Shown piece by piece: positions 38,499-48,020 of a DNA stretch of 64,000 nt; the first letter of the stretch is position 1, and every line of letters starts with the position of its first letter. Location: the NCBI RefSeq assembly GCF_947498635.1, contig NZ_CANMKV010000022.1, positions 1 to 64,000 on the forward strand, read 5' to 3'. Origin of the DNA: an uncultured Microbulbifer sp. GTDB taxonomy: Bacteria > Pseudomonadota > Gammaproteobacteria > Pseudomonadales > Cellvibrionaceae. A model generated the notes under the pieces. The model did not search any database and was not told the origin of the DNA. It saw only the letters and a list, made by a program, of their open reading frames with translations. A program made the translations under genes and the position numbers.

Positions 38499-39314
38499 AT
38501 GGCGTTGCTTACTAAGAACCATAGGCCCAGGATTCTCTGCTTGACCTTTGATAATGTCGGTGAGGCTAGAAAAGTGTTTCTTAGGGAATCTGCTGTACCC
38601 AACTGGGAAGCCCCTGAAATCACTATTGGATTTCCTCAATTATTACGGCTATTGGAACGCCTGAAAATACACGCGACCTTTTTTGTAGAAGGTTGGAGTG
38701 CTCTGCATTATGGGAAACTGATTCAGAATATTTATAATGACGGCCATGAAATTGGCCTGCATGGGTGGATTCATGAAGGCTTTTCTAGCTTGGATCAACG
38801 TGCAGCTCGCCAGTACATCCATGATGGTTTAAAGGCCCTGCAATTACGCGGTATACAGCCTTTTGGCTTTCGGGCTCCCGGCGGCCAGGTAGGGCAATTT
38901 ACCCGGCAGATTCTCGTTGATGATGGTTTCATTTATGACTCTAGTATAGAGACCTCCCTACCGAAAAGCATTCCCAGCGACGTGAAAGGATTTTCTGGAG
39001 ATGAGATCCAGCAGCTGGAAAGTGGCTTGATCTGTATTTCCTGGCAGTGGTTCATGGTGGATGCCATTCACTACAACCTTGCTAGCAATGGTTTACGCAA
39101 CCCAAAAGCATTATCAGATTTCTGGTGCCAAGTGATCAGGAAGGTAGCGAAAGGTAATGGATTAATAACCTTGATCTGCCATGCACATGTAACGGGCATT
39201 AACCCGGAACGTATGTCCGCACTTGAGAGAGTATTAAAGCTGGCTTTAGCATTAGATTTCGACATTGTCCCGGCGATTGATGTATGTGCACGTTTCGGAG
39301 ATCTTTCCAGGTAA
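38499..39314 (+). CDS. NodB-type polysaccharide deacetylase family protein
   Basis: 271 residues. NodB motifs appear in order: ILCLTFDNVGEA (motif 1, with Asp-Asn where most have Asp-Asp), HEIGLHGWIHEGF (metal His pair), PFGFRAPGGQ (motif 3), and LITLICHAHVTG (motif 5). The HGWIHE form resembles the subgroup with peptidoglycan deacetylase HpPgdA and allantoinase-like PuuE. No signal peptide, so probably cytoplasmic. Substrate uncertain. Confidence 0.85.
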   Translation: MALLTKNHRPRILCLTFDNVGEARKVFLRESAVPNWEAPEITIGFPQLLRLLERLKIHATFFVEGWSALHYGKLIQNIYNDGHEIGLHGWIHEGFSSLDQRAARQYIHDGLKALQLRGIQPFGFRAPGGQVGQFTRQILVDDGFIYDSSIETSLPKSIPSDVKGFSGDEIQQLESGLICISWQWFMVDAIHYNLASNGLRNPKALSDFWCQVIRKVAKGNGLITLICHAHVTGINPERMSALERVLKLALALDFDIVPAIDVCARFGDLSR

Positions 39315-39694
39315 ATCTGAATACCAACTTTACTGGCTCGCTTGAATCAAGATCACTTTGTTAGGGTTAACTTCGCTGAAATGGTAGAATTTGATGCCAA
39401 GTTGGCATGGAGGTTTACTTCCCAGTTTTCTAAGCTTCAGTTGGTCATAACTGCAGCCAACACTTTGTGCTCGGGCAGTTTGGGCGCTCACCGAAGTCGT
39501 TATCCGACTGGTTGCTTTAAGCCAGTTCCCGAGTGGTATTTATGCAAAGCTGTTTTCGTGTTTTTTCGTGGGTCTTATGGTCCAGTTCCCTCGCATTATT
39601 GGCAGGCTGTGATCCTCCCAGAGAGTTTCAACGAATAGCAGAAACAGAGTTGTACCTGTTGCCGTTCACCCCCAGTTCCGTAGATTCACTCTAA
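39315..39694. other. Intergenic stretch, no gene seen
   Basis: 380 bp between convergent genes. A 98-codon plus-strand frame lacks a ribosome site and shows no family features. No clear terminator was found. Confidence 0.45.
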
Positions 39695-40939
39695 TCAGCT
39701 CGCAGCATTGATTAGCGGGCGGTTATCTTCACTGTGTTTAGGTAATGCGAGAGATATTACGGTTGTGAGAAGTAGCAAGCCAGTGGACGCCAGTAGGCAG
39801 GCTTGAAGGCCGGCCGTTTGAAATATCCAACCCGATAGCAAAGTTCCGGCAAGGCGCCCCATGGCGTTGGCCATATAGTAAAAGCCCACATCCATCGAAA
39901 CCCCGTCTTCTCTGGCATAAGAGACAATTAGGTAGCTATGCACAGAGGAATTGACGGCAAATAAGATAGCAAAAAATAGTAAGCCCACTAATAAGCTGAT
40001 CTCTGTGTGGGTACCGGTGTGTAGGGCAAGGGCAATCAGTAATGGGATCAGGCTCAAAGCGGCACCCCAGAGTAGGGCTGTTCGACCATCTGGAACTGCA
40101 GGGGAGAAACTTGCAGTGATTTTAGGTGCAAAGGCTTGCACAGCCCCATAGCCGATTATCCAGCTGGCCAAGAAGGCACCTACCTGCCAGTGGCTCCAAT
40201 GAAACTGGCTTGCTAGAAAAATGGGTAGAGCGATCACAAACCATACATCGCGCGCGGCAAAGAGGAATAGTCTTGCCGCGGCAAGGACATTTACAGCCCG
40301 ACTTTTAGAGAACACATCCCTAAAACGGGATTTAGCCTTGGATCTGCCCAGATCCCGCTGAAGAAACCTCATACTTAATAGCAATACCAGTGCGAGACCC
40401 GCTGCCATTAATAATGCTGCCCCGCGAAAGCCCAGCAGTGCCAGCAGGGCTCCCCCGAGGAAAAAGCCAATGCCTTTAAGCGCATTCTTAGAGCCAGTGA
40501 GCAGGGCTACCCAGCGATATAACGCCCCCTGGGCACAGGGAGGCAGCAACAGTTTGATCGAGCTTTTTGCGCTCATTTTGTTCAAGTCTTTGGCAATGCC
40601 GGAGAGCCCCTGAGCGGCCATAACCCAAGGAACATTGAGATGACTCGAAGGAACCAGGAGCATGGCCAGCGCGGTAATCTGCAATGTTAGGCCAATATTC
40701 ATGGTGTGATTGAGCCCCACGCGTGCTCCCAGCCATCCTCCCACCAGATTGGTAATAACCCCGAAAATTTCATAGAACAGAAAAAGCAGGGCGATTTCCA
40801 TTGGGGTATACCCCAAAGTATGAAAATGCAGTAACACCAGCATACGCAGTGCGCCGTCGGTGAGGGTGAAAGACCAATAGTTTCCAGTTACCAGTAAATA
40901 TTGGCGCACAGAGGGGGGGAGGGAGGAGAGGAACGGCAT
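39695..40939 (-). CDS. arsJ: Organoarsenical efflux MFS permease ArsJ
   Basis: A 414-residue, 12-helix major facilitator protein with the ArsJ start MPFLSSLPPSVRQYLLVTGNYWSFTLTDGALRMLVLLHFH. ArsJ exports 1-arseno-3-phosphoglycerate, formed when GAPDH uses arsenate in place of phosphate. The GAPDH gene directly upstream and the ArsR/ArsC genes confirm the assignment. It is the last gene of the minus-strand ars operon. Confidence 0.92.
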   Translation of the reverse strand: MPFLSSLPPSVRQYLLVTGNYWSFTLTDGALRMLVLLHFHTLGYTPMEIALLFLFYEIFGVITNLVGGWLGARVGLNHTMNIGLTLQITALAMLLVPSSHLNVPWVMAAQGLSGIAKDLNKMSAKSSIKLLLPPCAQGALYRWVALLTGSKNALKGIGFFLGGALLALLGFRGAALLMAAGLALVLLLSMRFLQRDLGRSKAKSRFRDVFSKSRAVNVLAAARLFLFAARDVWFVIALPIFLASQFHWSHWQVGAFLASWIIGYGAVQAFAPKITASFSPAVPDGRTALLWGAALSLIPLLIALALHTGTHTEISLLVGLLFFAILFAVNSSVHSYLIVSYAREDGVSMDVGFYYMANAMGRLAGTLLSGWIFQTAGLQACLLASTGLLLLTTVISLALPKHSEDNRPLINAAS

Positions 40940-41018
40940 TGATTCGGGCTCTTACTACTTGGGCTCAATTTGGCCTGGAAGCCAGGCCAGTTTTACAAGG
41001 GATCAAATGATCTTCAAT

Positions 41019-42026
41019 CTATTGACCCTCGGTGCCAACCATACGGGCTAGTTCCGCGGTGCGGTTTGCATAGCCCCATTCGTTGTCATACCAAGTGTAA
41101 ATTTTGACCTGGGTGCCATTAATCACCATGGTGGAGAGGGCATCGACAATACTGGAGCGCGGGTCGGTTTTATAATCCACGGAAACCAAAGGGCGCTCCT
41201 CAAAGCCGAGAATATTTTTCAGCGCACCTTCGGCTGCGGTTTTAAGCAGCCTGTTGACCTCTTCAACTGTCGTCTCACGTTCAAGCTCGAATACACAATC
41301 GGTTAGTGAGGCGTTGGCTAGCGGAACCCGCACGGCGTGGCCATTCAGTCTGCCGCTCAGCTCTGGGAAAATTGCGGTAATGGCGGTGGCCGAACCCGTA
41401 GTCGTGGGAATCAAGCTGGCTCCACAGGCCCTGGCACGACGCAGATCTGCATGGGGCGCATCGAGAATCGTCTGAGTATTGGTGATGTCGTGAATTGTGG
41501 TTATAGAGCCATGCTTGATGCCCAGCTTTTCATGAATCACCTTAACCACTGGAGCAATGCAGTTGGTCGTACAGGATGCAGCGGTAACAATTCGATGTTT
41601 TGCCGGGTCATAAATATGCTGATTCACTCCCAGAACAATATTCGGCACCCCAGCTTCTTTCACCGGAGCTGATACCAGTACACGTTTTACTCCCTGTTTC
41701 AGATACCCCTCCAGCAAGGCACGTGTCTTCATCTTTCCCGAGGCTTCGATGACAAGATCACAGGCGCTCCAATCCGTATCGGCAATGGCCAGGTTGTGGC
41801 TGCAGCGCACCTGTCGTCCATCAATAGTGATCATGTCCCCGCTAGCCTCGGCATTGTGCTGCCAGCGCCCATGCACCGAGTCGAAATTCAGTAGGTGAGC
41901 AAGTGTCGGAGCATCCCCAGCGGGATCGTTGACATGGACGAACTCGATTTCTGGCCAGTCCCAGGCCGCGCGTAGCACCAGACGCCCGATTCGACCAAAT
42001 CCATTGATTCCGACTTTGATAGCCAT
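41019..42026 (-). CDS. ArsJ-associated glyceraldehyde-3-phosphate dehydrogenase
   Basis: 335 residues from the ATG at 42026 (GGGAGAG Shine-Dalgarno); the longer frame to 42065 overlaps the repeated operator-like sequence. Rossmann motif [14 protein letters not shown], catalytic [11 protein letters not shown] with Cys about 155, and the C-terminal [11 protein letters not shown]. In this context it converts glyceraldehyde-3-phosphate and arsenate to 1-arseno-3-phosphoglycerate for ArsJ. It is a resistance paralogue rather than the glycolytic enzyme, judged from its neighbours. Confidence 0.94.
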   Translation of the reverse strand: MAIKVGINGFGRIGRLVLRAAWDWPEIEFVHVNDPAGDAPTLAHLLNFDSVHGRWQHNAEASGDMITIDGRQVRCSHNLAIADTDWSACDLVIEASGKMKTRALLEGYLKQGVKRVLVSAPVKEAGVPNIVLGVNQHIYDPAKHRIVTAASCTTNCIAPVVKVIHEKLGIKHGSITTIHDITNTQTILDAPHADLRRARACGASLIPTTTGSATAITAIFPELSGRLNGHAVRVPLANASLTDCVFELERETTVEEVNRLLKTAAEGALKNILGFEERPLVSVDYKTDPRSSIVDALSTMVINGTQVKIYTWYDNEWGYANRTAELARMVGTEGQ

Positions 42027-42048
42027 TTTGTCTCTCCCGAGTAATTCG

Positions 42049-42073
42049 CATATATGAAAAAACACATATATGA
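42049..42073 (-). promoter_or_regulatory. Duplicated CATATATGA element, probable ArsR operator
   Basis: CATATATGA occurs at 42049-42057 and 42065-42073, 16 bp apart, in the spacer between arsR and the GAPDH gene. The core CATATATG is itself palindromic, and a similar AT-rich sequence precedes arsC (42944-42968). ArsR-family repressors often bind such ATA/TAT-rich sites. Confidence 0.5.
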
Positions 42074-42132
42074 AGATAAATTTTTACTGTAAAAGCGCCT
42101 ATCGCCACGGGGCCGTTGAGGTCTTGAGTTGC

Positions 42133-42477
42133 TCAACAGCACAGTGTGGCACGTAGCGGCCTATCGCCCATCTGGATCAGGTTGCGTAGATCCGCCTCAA
42201 TAAAGTGCCGGTTTGCCTGCAAAGTTTCCTGAAGAATTGATTTCGCCCACCCCTCTAATGCAGGGTTGATACGGTAGAAAACCCACTGACCCTGACGTCG
42301 GTCCTGTAATAAATCGGCCCCGCGGAGTAAGGCCAGGTGTCTGGAGATCTTTGGCTGGCTCAAATCCATAGCTGCGGTTAGCTCGCACACACAAAGCTCA
42401 CCCTCATGAACGATCAAGAGCAGTGTGCGCAAGCGCGTGTCGTCCGCCAGGCATTTATAAAATTGTACAGGGTTCAA
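42133..42477 (-). CDS. arsR: ArsR-family arsenite-responsive repressor
   Basis: 114 residues. A winged helix-turn-helix (LCVCELTAAMDLSQPKISRHLALLRGADLL) carries the ELCVCEL arsenite-binding motif in the recognition region (Cys-Val-Cys). FYRINPAL forms the wing. It lies 19 bp after the arsC stop in the same operon. It is derepressed by As(III) or Sb(III). Confidence 0.95.
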   Translation of the reverse strand: MNPVQFYKCLADDTRLRTLLLIVHEGELCVCELTAAMDLSQPKISRHLALLRGADLLQDRRQGQWVFYRINPALEGWAKSILQETLQANRHFIEADLRNLIQMGDRPLRATLCC

Positions 42478-42496
42478 GGTTTCCCTCAGATTCGAG

Positions 42497-42916
42497 TTAT
42501 GCCACTTTTGCGGCTTTGCTGTAGATCAACACCAATAGCTTGATCCGGGTACTGAGCTCTAATACTGTTTTGTAAAAGGGCCTGAAACAATGGCGACTGG
42601 CTGGATCTTTAAAATCCCAAGAGGCTAACTTTCCATGCCCAGGGGAGGACACATATTCTTTGTGGCTCTTGTCGCATAAAGTAATAACCAGGTCAAAATA
42701 CCGATTAGAGACTTCTTTTAAGCTTTTGGAGTAGAGACCACTTATTGGGATGCCGCAGCGTCGCAGCGCCCTAATAGCTCGAACATCCACTGGAGCAGGG
42801 TCAGTGCCGGCACTGCATACCTCGAAAAACGCTCCCCCGTAGTAGCGCAATAGTGCCTCAGCAATGAGTGAACGGGCTGAATTCCCCGAGCAGACAAACA
42901 GAATGCGCCTTTTCAT
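42497..42916 (-). CDS. arsC: Arsenate reductase, low-molecular-weight phosphatase type
   Basis: 139 residues from the ATG at 42916 (GGAG Shine-Dalgarno). The P-loop FVCSGNSARS gives the C-x5-R catalytic site near the N-terminus; VITLCDKSHKEY and the WDFKDPA motif (the general-acid Asp) follow. It reduces As(V) to As(III). The extended frame up to 42991 overlaps the promoter palindrome and is unlikely. First gene of the operon. Confidence 0.88.
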   Translation of the reverse strand: MKRRILFVCSGNSARSLIAEALLRYYGGAFFEVCSAGTDPAPVDVRAIRALRRCGIPISGLYSKSLKEVSNRYFDLVITLCDKSHKEYVSSPGHGKLASWDFKDPASRHCFRPFYKTVLELSTRIKLLVLIYSKAAKVA

Positions 42917-42943
42917 GGGGCTGCTCCATTCGGCTTTGGCTGC

Positions 42944-42968
42944 ATTATATATGGAAAATCGCATATTC
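42944..42968 (-). promoter_or_regulatory. Probable ArsR site upstream of arsC
   Basis: ATATATGG (42947-42954) and GCATATTC (42961-42968) form an imperfect inverted AT-rich repeat 28 bp upstream of the arsC start and resemble the repeats before the GAPDH gene. Confidence 0.4.
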
Positions 42969-42976
42969 AAAGGATT

Positions 42977-43000
42977 AAAAAAACCGGGCACAGGTCCCGG
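42977..43000 (-). terminator. Terminator of xthA
   Basis: On the minus strand, CCGGGACCTGTGCCCGG is followed by seven T. It lies 14 bp after the xthA stop and separates it from the ars operon. Confidence 0.9.
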
Positions 43001-43014
43001 TTATTCACAAACGA

Positions 43015-43830
43015 TTAGAGCTTAAATTCTGCCCAGACCGGCGCGTGGTCTGAGGGGCGCTCCATGGCGCGGATATCGTAATCTACGCCGGTGGCGACAC
43101 AGCGTTCCAGAAGTGGATTGGTCGCCATGATGAGGTCGATTCGCAGTCCGCGCCGAGGGTCGCGGTCGAAACCCTTGCTGCGATAGTCAAACCAACTAAA
43201 TACATCATCGGTTTCAGGGTGCATGGCACGGAAGGTGTCCACCAAGCCCCAGGCCTCAATTTTCTGCAGCCACTCACGCTCTTCTGGCAGGAAGCTGCAC
43301 TTGCCGTCGCGAAGCCAGCGCTTGCGGTTGGGTTCGCCAATACCGATATCCTGGTCGCTCGGGGAAATGTTCATATCGCCAATAACCAGTACCGGAGCAT
43401 CGGGTTCGCAGGTGGTTTGCAGATAGGTATCCAAGTCTGCGTAGTACTTTTCTTTTGCTGGGAACTTCACCGGATGCTCCCTACTTTCCCCCTGCGGGAA
43501 GTAGCCGTTGATCACGGTAAGTGGTTTGGGACCGCCAATATCAAACTTCCCCATCACCATACGGCGCTGGGCACTGTCGTCATCAGTAGGGAAGCCATAT
43601 TCACGATCAATAAAAGGCAGGCGTGATAGGAGTGCGACTCCGTAGTGTGTTTTTTGCCCAAAAAAGATCAGTTCATACCCCAGGTCCCTGATGGCATCTA
43701 CCGGGAAATCCTCATCGGTGACCTTGGTTTCCTGTAAACCGATAATATCGGGTTGGTGGCTATCCACCAGGGCCTGCATTTGGTGCAGGCGAGTGCGGAT
43801 GCTGTTGACGTTAAAGGAAACGACTTTCAT
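43015..43830 (-). CDS. xthA: Exodeoxyribonuclease III
   Basis: 271 residues from the ATG at 43830 (GGGGAAG Shine-Dalgarno); the in-frame extension to 43905 reads through the upstream terminator and is rejected. EEP-nuclease motifs: [61 protein letters not shown], and [10 protein letters not shown] with the catalytic Asp-His. AP endonuclease and 3'-5' exonuclease in base excision repair. Confidence 0.96.
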   Translation of the reverse strand: MKVVSFNVNSIRTRLHQMQALVDSHQPDIIGLQETKVTDEDFPVDAIRDLGYELIFFGQKTHYGVALLSRLPFIDREYGFPTDDDSAQRRMVMGKFDIGGPKPLTVINGYFPQGESREHPVKFPAKEKYYADLDTYLQTTCEPDAPVLVIGDMNISPSDQDIGIGEPNRKRWLRDGKCSFLPEEREWLQKIEAWGLVDTFRAMHPETDDVFSWFDYRSKGFDRDPRRGLRIDLIMATNPLLERCVATGVDYDIRAMERPSDHAPVWAEFKL

Positions 43831-43844
43831 TTCTTCCCCCAAAT

Positions 43845-43870
43845 AAAAAAGGTCGGGGAAGCCCGACCTA
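43845..43870 (-). terminator. Terminator of prc
   Basis: On the minus strand, AGGTCGGG-CTTC-CCCGACCT is followed by TTTTT, 52 bp after the prc stop and just upstream of the xthA ribosome site. Confidence 0.9.
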
Positions 43871-43921
43871 ACTGTTGGTGCGTGCACCGGGCGCGCATCG
43901 CGCACCCGGAGAACGGCTAAT

Positions 43922-46021
43922 TTAGAAGTTGGCGACTTGTGGCGGTGCCTTGCTGGTTTTGTTGGCCAGTCCGATAAAGTCCGCCATTATATAGCCGGCT
44001 TCGTTCAAAATTGGATCTTTTTCCAGTTTGATCTCTACCGGGCCGCCGATAGTAGCGACTTCTTCTGACTCACTTTCTTCATAAGCCTCGAAATCCTTAT
44101 AGGGTTCCAGGCCTTTGGCACTGCGGCGTCGGTTTTCCATGGAAAGCAGGCGCTGATTTACATTTTCTCGTTCCTGCTCACGCATTACTTCATTCAGAGA
44201 TAGGTGCTTCCTATCGGCGCGTTCGCTCTCAAATTGAAACTGATCGCGCAGGAAGATGAAGTCGGGGTCTGATGCCGTGCGCTTGTTGTGCTTGGTGATC
44301 AGGTTCGGGATCAGCGTTTTCAAGTTGAAGTATTTTGCGTGGGGTACCGCGTGGATACGATCCCAGGGCAGGGCCGTATCGTAGGCACTCTCACCAACAC
44401 TCTCCGCATTGATCAGTTGCGGCATGGGGATATCCGGTTTAACACCCGCGTGTTGTGTGCTGTCTCCCGATACGCGGTAGAACTTGGACTGGGTGATTTT
44501 CAGCTGACCCTCCTTGAGGGGAGCCATGGTCTGCACGGTGCCTTTACCAAAGGATTGGTTGCCCACCACTAGGCCGCGGTTGTAGTCCTGAATAGCACCG
44601 GCAAAAATCTCTGAAGCAGATGCGGATAAACGGTTGATCAGCACCATCAGCGGACCGCGATACATCGCACGAGAGCGGGAGCGATTATGCCGTGAGATCT
44701 GCTCATTCGCATGGCGAATTTGTACTACCGGACCCTGGTCGATAAACAGGTCGGTAAGCATGGTGGCCTCTTGTAGCGAGCCGCCACCATTGTTACGCAG
44801 ATCGAGAATGATGCCGTCGACCTTCTCTTCTTTCAGTTCACTGAGCAGCCTGGCCACATCGCGGGTGGTGCTTTTGTAGTTGGGGTCGCGACGGCGGTAG
44901 GCATCGAAGTCTATATAGAAGGTGGGTAGATTGATTACGCCAATCTTGTAGCTCTTCTTACCGTCAGAGAACTCAAAAACAGCTTTCTTGGCGGCCTGAT
45001 CCTCCAGCTTAACTTTACTGCGTTTGATGAGGATGGTCTTGTGGGTACCGTCACCGCCAGTGGGGATAGTCTCCAGGCGGACGAAGGTGCCTGCCTTGCC
45101 GCGGATTAAATCCACCACATCATCGAGACGCCAGCCGACGACGTCGACCATTTCTCCCTTCTGATCCTGACCCACGCCCACGATCTTGTCGTTGGGCTTG
45201 ATCTTGCCGGTGCGGTCAGCTGGACCACCGGCCACTAGGCGGGCAACCTTGGTGTACTCCTCATCCCCCTGTAACACAGCACCGATGCCTTCGAGAGACA
45301 ACGACATGCTCATGTTGAAATTTTCCAGGGAGCGGGGGGACAGGTAGTTACTGTGTGGATCGTAGAGGCGTGTCAGCGAGTTCATATAGAGCTCGAATAC
45401 GTCATTGCTGTTTTGCTGCTCCAGACGCTTTTGTTGGCCTTTGTAGCGTCGTTCCAGCAGATCGCGTATCTCTTCATCGGTCTTACCGGTGAGGCGCAGA
45501 TTGAGGACGCTGCTTTTCAGGCGCTTGCGCCACAAGTCATCGGCGGCGCTGATGGAAGAGGGCCACTGGCTCTCCTCGCGGTCCAGCTCCAGAGACTCGT
45601 CCCGCTCGAAATCAAAGGCTGGTAGGCCTTTCTCCAGCTGGGAGAGGATATTGTCCAGGCGATCACTCATGCGCAGGCGGAAACGGTTGTAAATCTCAAA
45701 GCCCGCTTTGACCTCCCCGGCACGCAACTGGTCATCCATGGTGGTCTTCCACTCACGGAACTCGTTAATGTCGGAGGAGAGGAAGTAACTCCTGGTGGGG
45801 TCTAGAGCATCGATGTACTCATCCCACAGGTCTTCAGACATTTCGTCCCCGACCTTGATTTTGTTGTAGTGCAGCATTTCAAGCTTGCCGACGATCTCTC
45901 TGGCTGTACTGCCCTGATCCTTTTCGGGAACCAAGGGTTCGGTCTCAGCCATAGAGGTGGTGGAAAGCAAGCCAATGACCAAGAAGCCGGAAAATAGTGC
46001 GGCGATCCGATTGGTAAGCAT
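43922..46021 (-). CDS. prc: Carboxy-terminal processing protease (Prc/Tsp)
   Basis: 699 residues from the ATG at 46021; a GTG at 46057 would add 12 residues before the signal peptide. Signal peptide about 1-26, an N-terminal helical domain, a PDZ domain at about 230-320 ([37 protein letters not shown]), and the S41 serine-lysine core with [15 protein letters not shown] (Ser) and [10 protein letters not shown] (Lys). A periplasmic protease that trims or degrades proteins from the C-terminus, including tmRNA-tagged ones. Monocistronic. Confidence 0.95.
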   Translation of the reverse strand: MLTNRIAALFSGFLVIGLLSTTSMAETEPLVPEKDQGSTAREIVGKLEMLHYNKIKVGDEMSEDLWDEYIDALDPTRSYFLSSDINEFREWKTTMDDQLRAGEVKAGFEIYNRFRLRMSDRLDNILSQLEKGLPAFDFERDESLELDREESQWPSSISAADDLWRKRLKSSVLNLRLTGKTDEEIRDLLERRYKGQQKRLEQQNSNDVFELYMNSLTRLYDPHSNYLSPRSLENFNMSMSLSLEGIGAVLQGDEEYTKVARLVAGGPADRTGKIKPNDKIVGVGQDQKGEMVDVVGWRLDDVVDLIRGKAGTFVRLETIPTGGDGTHKTILIKRSKVKLEDQAAKKAVFEFSDGKKSYKIGVINLPTFYIDFDAYRRRDPNYKSTTRDVARLLSELKEEKVDGIILDLRNNGGGSLQEATMLTDLFIDQGPVVQIRHANEQISRHNRSRSRAMYRGPLMVLINRLSASASEIFAGAIQDYNRGLVVGNQSFGKGTVQTMAPLKEGQLKITQSKFYRVSGDSTQHAGVKPDIPMPQLINAESVGESAYDTALPWDRIHAVPHAKYFNLKTLIPNLITKHNKRTASDPDFIFLRDQFQFESERADRKHLSLNEVMREQERENVNQRLLSMENRRRSAKGLEPYKDFEAYEESESEEVATIGGPVEIKLEKDPILNEAGYIMADFIGLANKTSKAPPQVANF

Positions 46022-46632
46022 AGGGAGTCTCTTTATACGTCCTACTTCATAGGCCACCAGCCTTTATGGCTTGGCGACCTATAGCTTAGGACAAGTATAA
46101 AGGCTGAAAGCTCCGAAGGGCATGAAATACCTCCAATCAGAGATGGATCTTTCCCGCTTTGGGGACATTTAGCAAAATATATTTCCCTGATCTCCACCTT
46201 ATACGGCATTTCATCTCAATTTCAGGCGACAGATATGTTTGGTCACCATCGCTTTTGGCGCTCTCAACCTAATGTTGACTATGAGGTCTGCGTTTAGTTT
46301 GCAGGCAATGTGATGAAAATTAACACAGGGGAAAAAGTGATCGAATGGTTATGGGGAGAGCATAAACATGACAGGTATTCGCCGATTTTCCATATTTTCT
46401 CGCAAATGATCCCTACCAATAGATGGATTGGGGGTCTGATCCTGAGCGATACCCACTGAATTTGGGAGTCGTGACCACTTTTGCACATCTAATGAGGTAA
46501 GTGATCAGAGATTGGCCAAGCGAAGTCTCTCAGGCTGTTTTCATTCCATAGGCTTTTGTTACTAACCAAGCGAGATCGATGCAATAAGCCACTTCGACTG
46601 AACTCCGATTACTACAAATTAGGAGCATCAGT
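46022..46632. other. Long region upstream of the cyclodipeptide synthase gene
   Basis: About 610 bp between divergent genes. A 48-codon plus-strand frame (46313-46459, containing EWLWGEHKHDRYSPIFHIFSQM) has a weak ribosome site and no family I recognise. No clear promoter, riboswitch or repeat was found. Confidence 0.4.
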
Positions 46633-47298
46633 ATGAAAGTCGACTTTGCAACTACCAGATCTCAACAACTTTATGAGATGGCTGATTTGGCTGTAATTGG
46701 TATAAGCCCTTTCAATAGTTATTTTTCTGAGGGACAAATAACCCGACTTGCTCAGTGGGCACATAGTCACTTTAAAAGGGTGATGTTCTTCATTCCGGAT
46801 GGGGCGGCTGAATATACTCAGCGGGCACTTGGATATGAGGAGAGAAAAGCTAAAAAGAGAGCGCGGCGTCAATGTACTTACCTGCACAACAAAGTCTATC
46901 GCGTGGTGGCTTCTGGATCGATAGAAAGTGAGTTAGTGGATTCGGTGTGGTTGGAACAGTCTGAATCCTATTCAAGTACTTACTGTGAGGTGGAACAGAA
47001 GTTTAATTCGGATGAAAGTTTCCGCGCGGGTTGTTTAGAAACTAGTCGGTGGGTACTGGAGCACCACTCAGCGAAAGGCCAAGTAACCATTGATATGATG
47101 CTTATGGCTGTTCGATATCTTCTAGCCGAGCTACCAGTGATTCTGCACTCGGCAGACATAGTTGGAAGTGAGTCCGCATGCTTCTGTTATCACAGCTGTC
47201 CCAAATTTCTAAATGACTTATTTAGGGAAGGGGATGAAGAGGTTATGGGGAGGCGTAGTGGTTATGTGATTGTGAAAAATGATGATGAGTTTTCTTAA
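46633..47298 (+). CDS. tRNA-dependent cyclodipeptide synthase
   Basis: 221 residues with an aminoacyl-tRNA-synthetase-like Rossmann fold that joins two amino acids from charged tRNAs into a diketopiperazine. ISPFNSYFS carries the catalytic Ser25. FIPDGAAEYTQRALGY and KAKKRARRQCTYLHNKVYR match the family. Tyr162 and Glu166 (RYLLAELP) match the AlbC Tyr178/Glu182 spacing. By spacing the subfamily-defining residues are Asn28, Tyr186 and His187, so the signature reads N-Y-H rather than NYQ or XYP. No tailoring enzyme is adjacent. The only nearby flavoprotein (48602-49861) is not of the cyclodipeptide oxidase type. Confidence 0.9.
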   Translation: MKVDFATTRSQQLYEMADLAVIGISPFNSYFSEGQITRLAQWAHSHFKRVMFFIPDGAAEYTQRALGYEERKAKKRARRQCTYLHNKVYRVVASGSIESELVDSVWLEQSESYSSTYCEVEQKFNSDESFRAGCLETSRWVLEHHSAKGQVTIDMMLMAVRYLLAELPVILHSADIVGSESACFCYHSCPKFLNDLFREGDEEVMGRRSGYVIVKNDDEFS

Positions 47299-47376
47299 TC
47301 GCGCGTAACGTCATTCCCCCTACTCAAGGTGGACTATTTAAGCTGTCTAAACCTAACACGATACATCAAAAAAAAC

Positions 47377-47416
47377 CTTTAACTTATTGAAAAATATGTA
47401 TTATTTTAAGTTAAAG
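47377..47416. terminator. Inverted repeat downstream of the cyclodipeptide synthase gene
   Basis: A perfect 10-bp inverted repeat CTTTAACTTA/TAAGTTAAAG with a 20-bp AT-rich loop, between convergent genes. It is preceded by an A-run, so it may act as a weak terminator on the minus strand for the lipocalin gene. A second GC-rich hairpin (CGGATGCAG/CTGCATCCG, about 47440-47463) lies closer to the lipocalin stop. Confidence 0.4.
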
Positions 47417-47477
47417 TAAATTCTAGATTGGTTTGTGACGGATGCAGTAGCTGCTGCATCCGCCCCTGCATTCAGCT

Positions 47478-48020
47478 TTAGAGAGGTAGCTGTTTAGTCA
47501 TAATGATGTGGTCGATGTTGTAGCCATGTTTAACCACGGCGAGGTCCAGCAGTTCATCAATAATTGCCTCATCCAGTTGAGGGGTACGGCTCAGAAGATA
47601 GAGACTGCTGCGATCGGGGTCGCCTACCAAGGACCATTGATACGTGGGATCCAACTCCAAGACCCAGTAGTTACCATTGGTTTTGCCATCGAAGAATGAA
47701 ACCGCAAGCTTGCTATTCGTTTCATCTATGGGGGTAGCAGAGCCTTGTACGCTGATTGGAAAACCGTACTTCGGGTGTAGGATTCGGCAAAAGTTGAACA
47801 CACTGAGTGTGCCATCATCGTTGAGGCCATAGTCTGCCGTAACCGCTGTGCAAGCAGGCTGGAAGATTTGTGGCAAACGGGCTATTTCATACCACTTACC
47901 AACATACTGATAAACGTCCACATAGGGTACCGTTTCAAGTTCAGACTCACTATCGGCCCAGGAGAAATGAGCCCCAAAAGCCAGTAGAAAAACCCCAAAA
48001 CCTTTTACCAATCCCTTCAT
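47478..48020 (-). CDS. Bacterial lipocalin (Blc-like)
   Basis: 180 residues. The Sec signal peptide ends SWA, with no lipobox cysteine, so this is a soluble periplasmic lipocalin rather than the usual lipoprotein. Motif 1 VDVYQYVGKWYEIARLPQIF, then YGLNDDGTLSVFNFCR, the NYWVLELDPTYQWSLVGDPDRSSLYLLSRTP block and the terminal helix DELLDLAVVKHGYN are all typical of Blc. It binds fatty acids or lysophospholipids and has a stress role in the envelope. Confidence 0.9.
   Translation of the reverse strand: MKGLVKGFGVFLLAFGAHFSWADSESELETVPYVDVYQYVGKWYEIARLPQIFQPACTAVTADYGLNDDGTLSVFNFCRILHPKYGFPISVQGSATPIDETNSKLAVSFFDGKTNGNYWVLELDPTYQWSLVGDPDRSSLYLLSRTPQLDEAIIDELLDLAVVKHGYNIDHIIMTKQLPL

Noticed and set aside
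39342-39638. 98-codon plus-strand frame after the deacetylase gene
   Set aside because: No ribosome site, no family signal and an irregular composition.
41019-42026. Considered as the housekeeping GAPDH
   Set aside because: Position between arsR and arsJ and absence of other glycolytic genes point to the ArsJ-linked paralogue.
42917-42991. Upstream extension of arsC by 25 codons
   Set aside because: It overlaps the AT-rich operator-like repeat; the ATG at 42916 has a GGAG ribosome site and gives the normal N-terminus.
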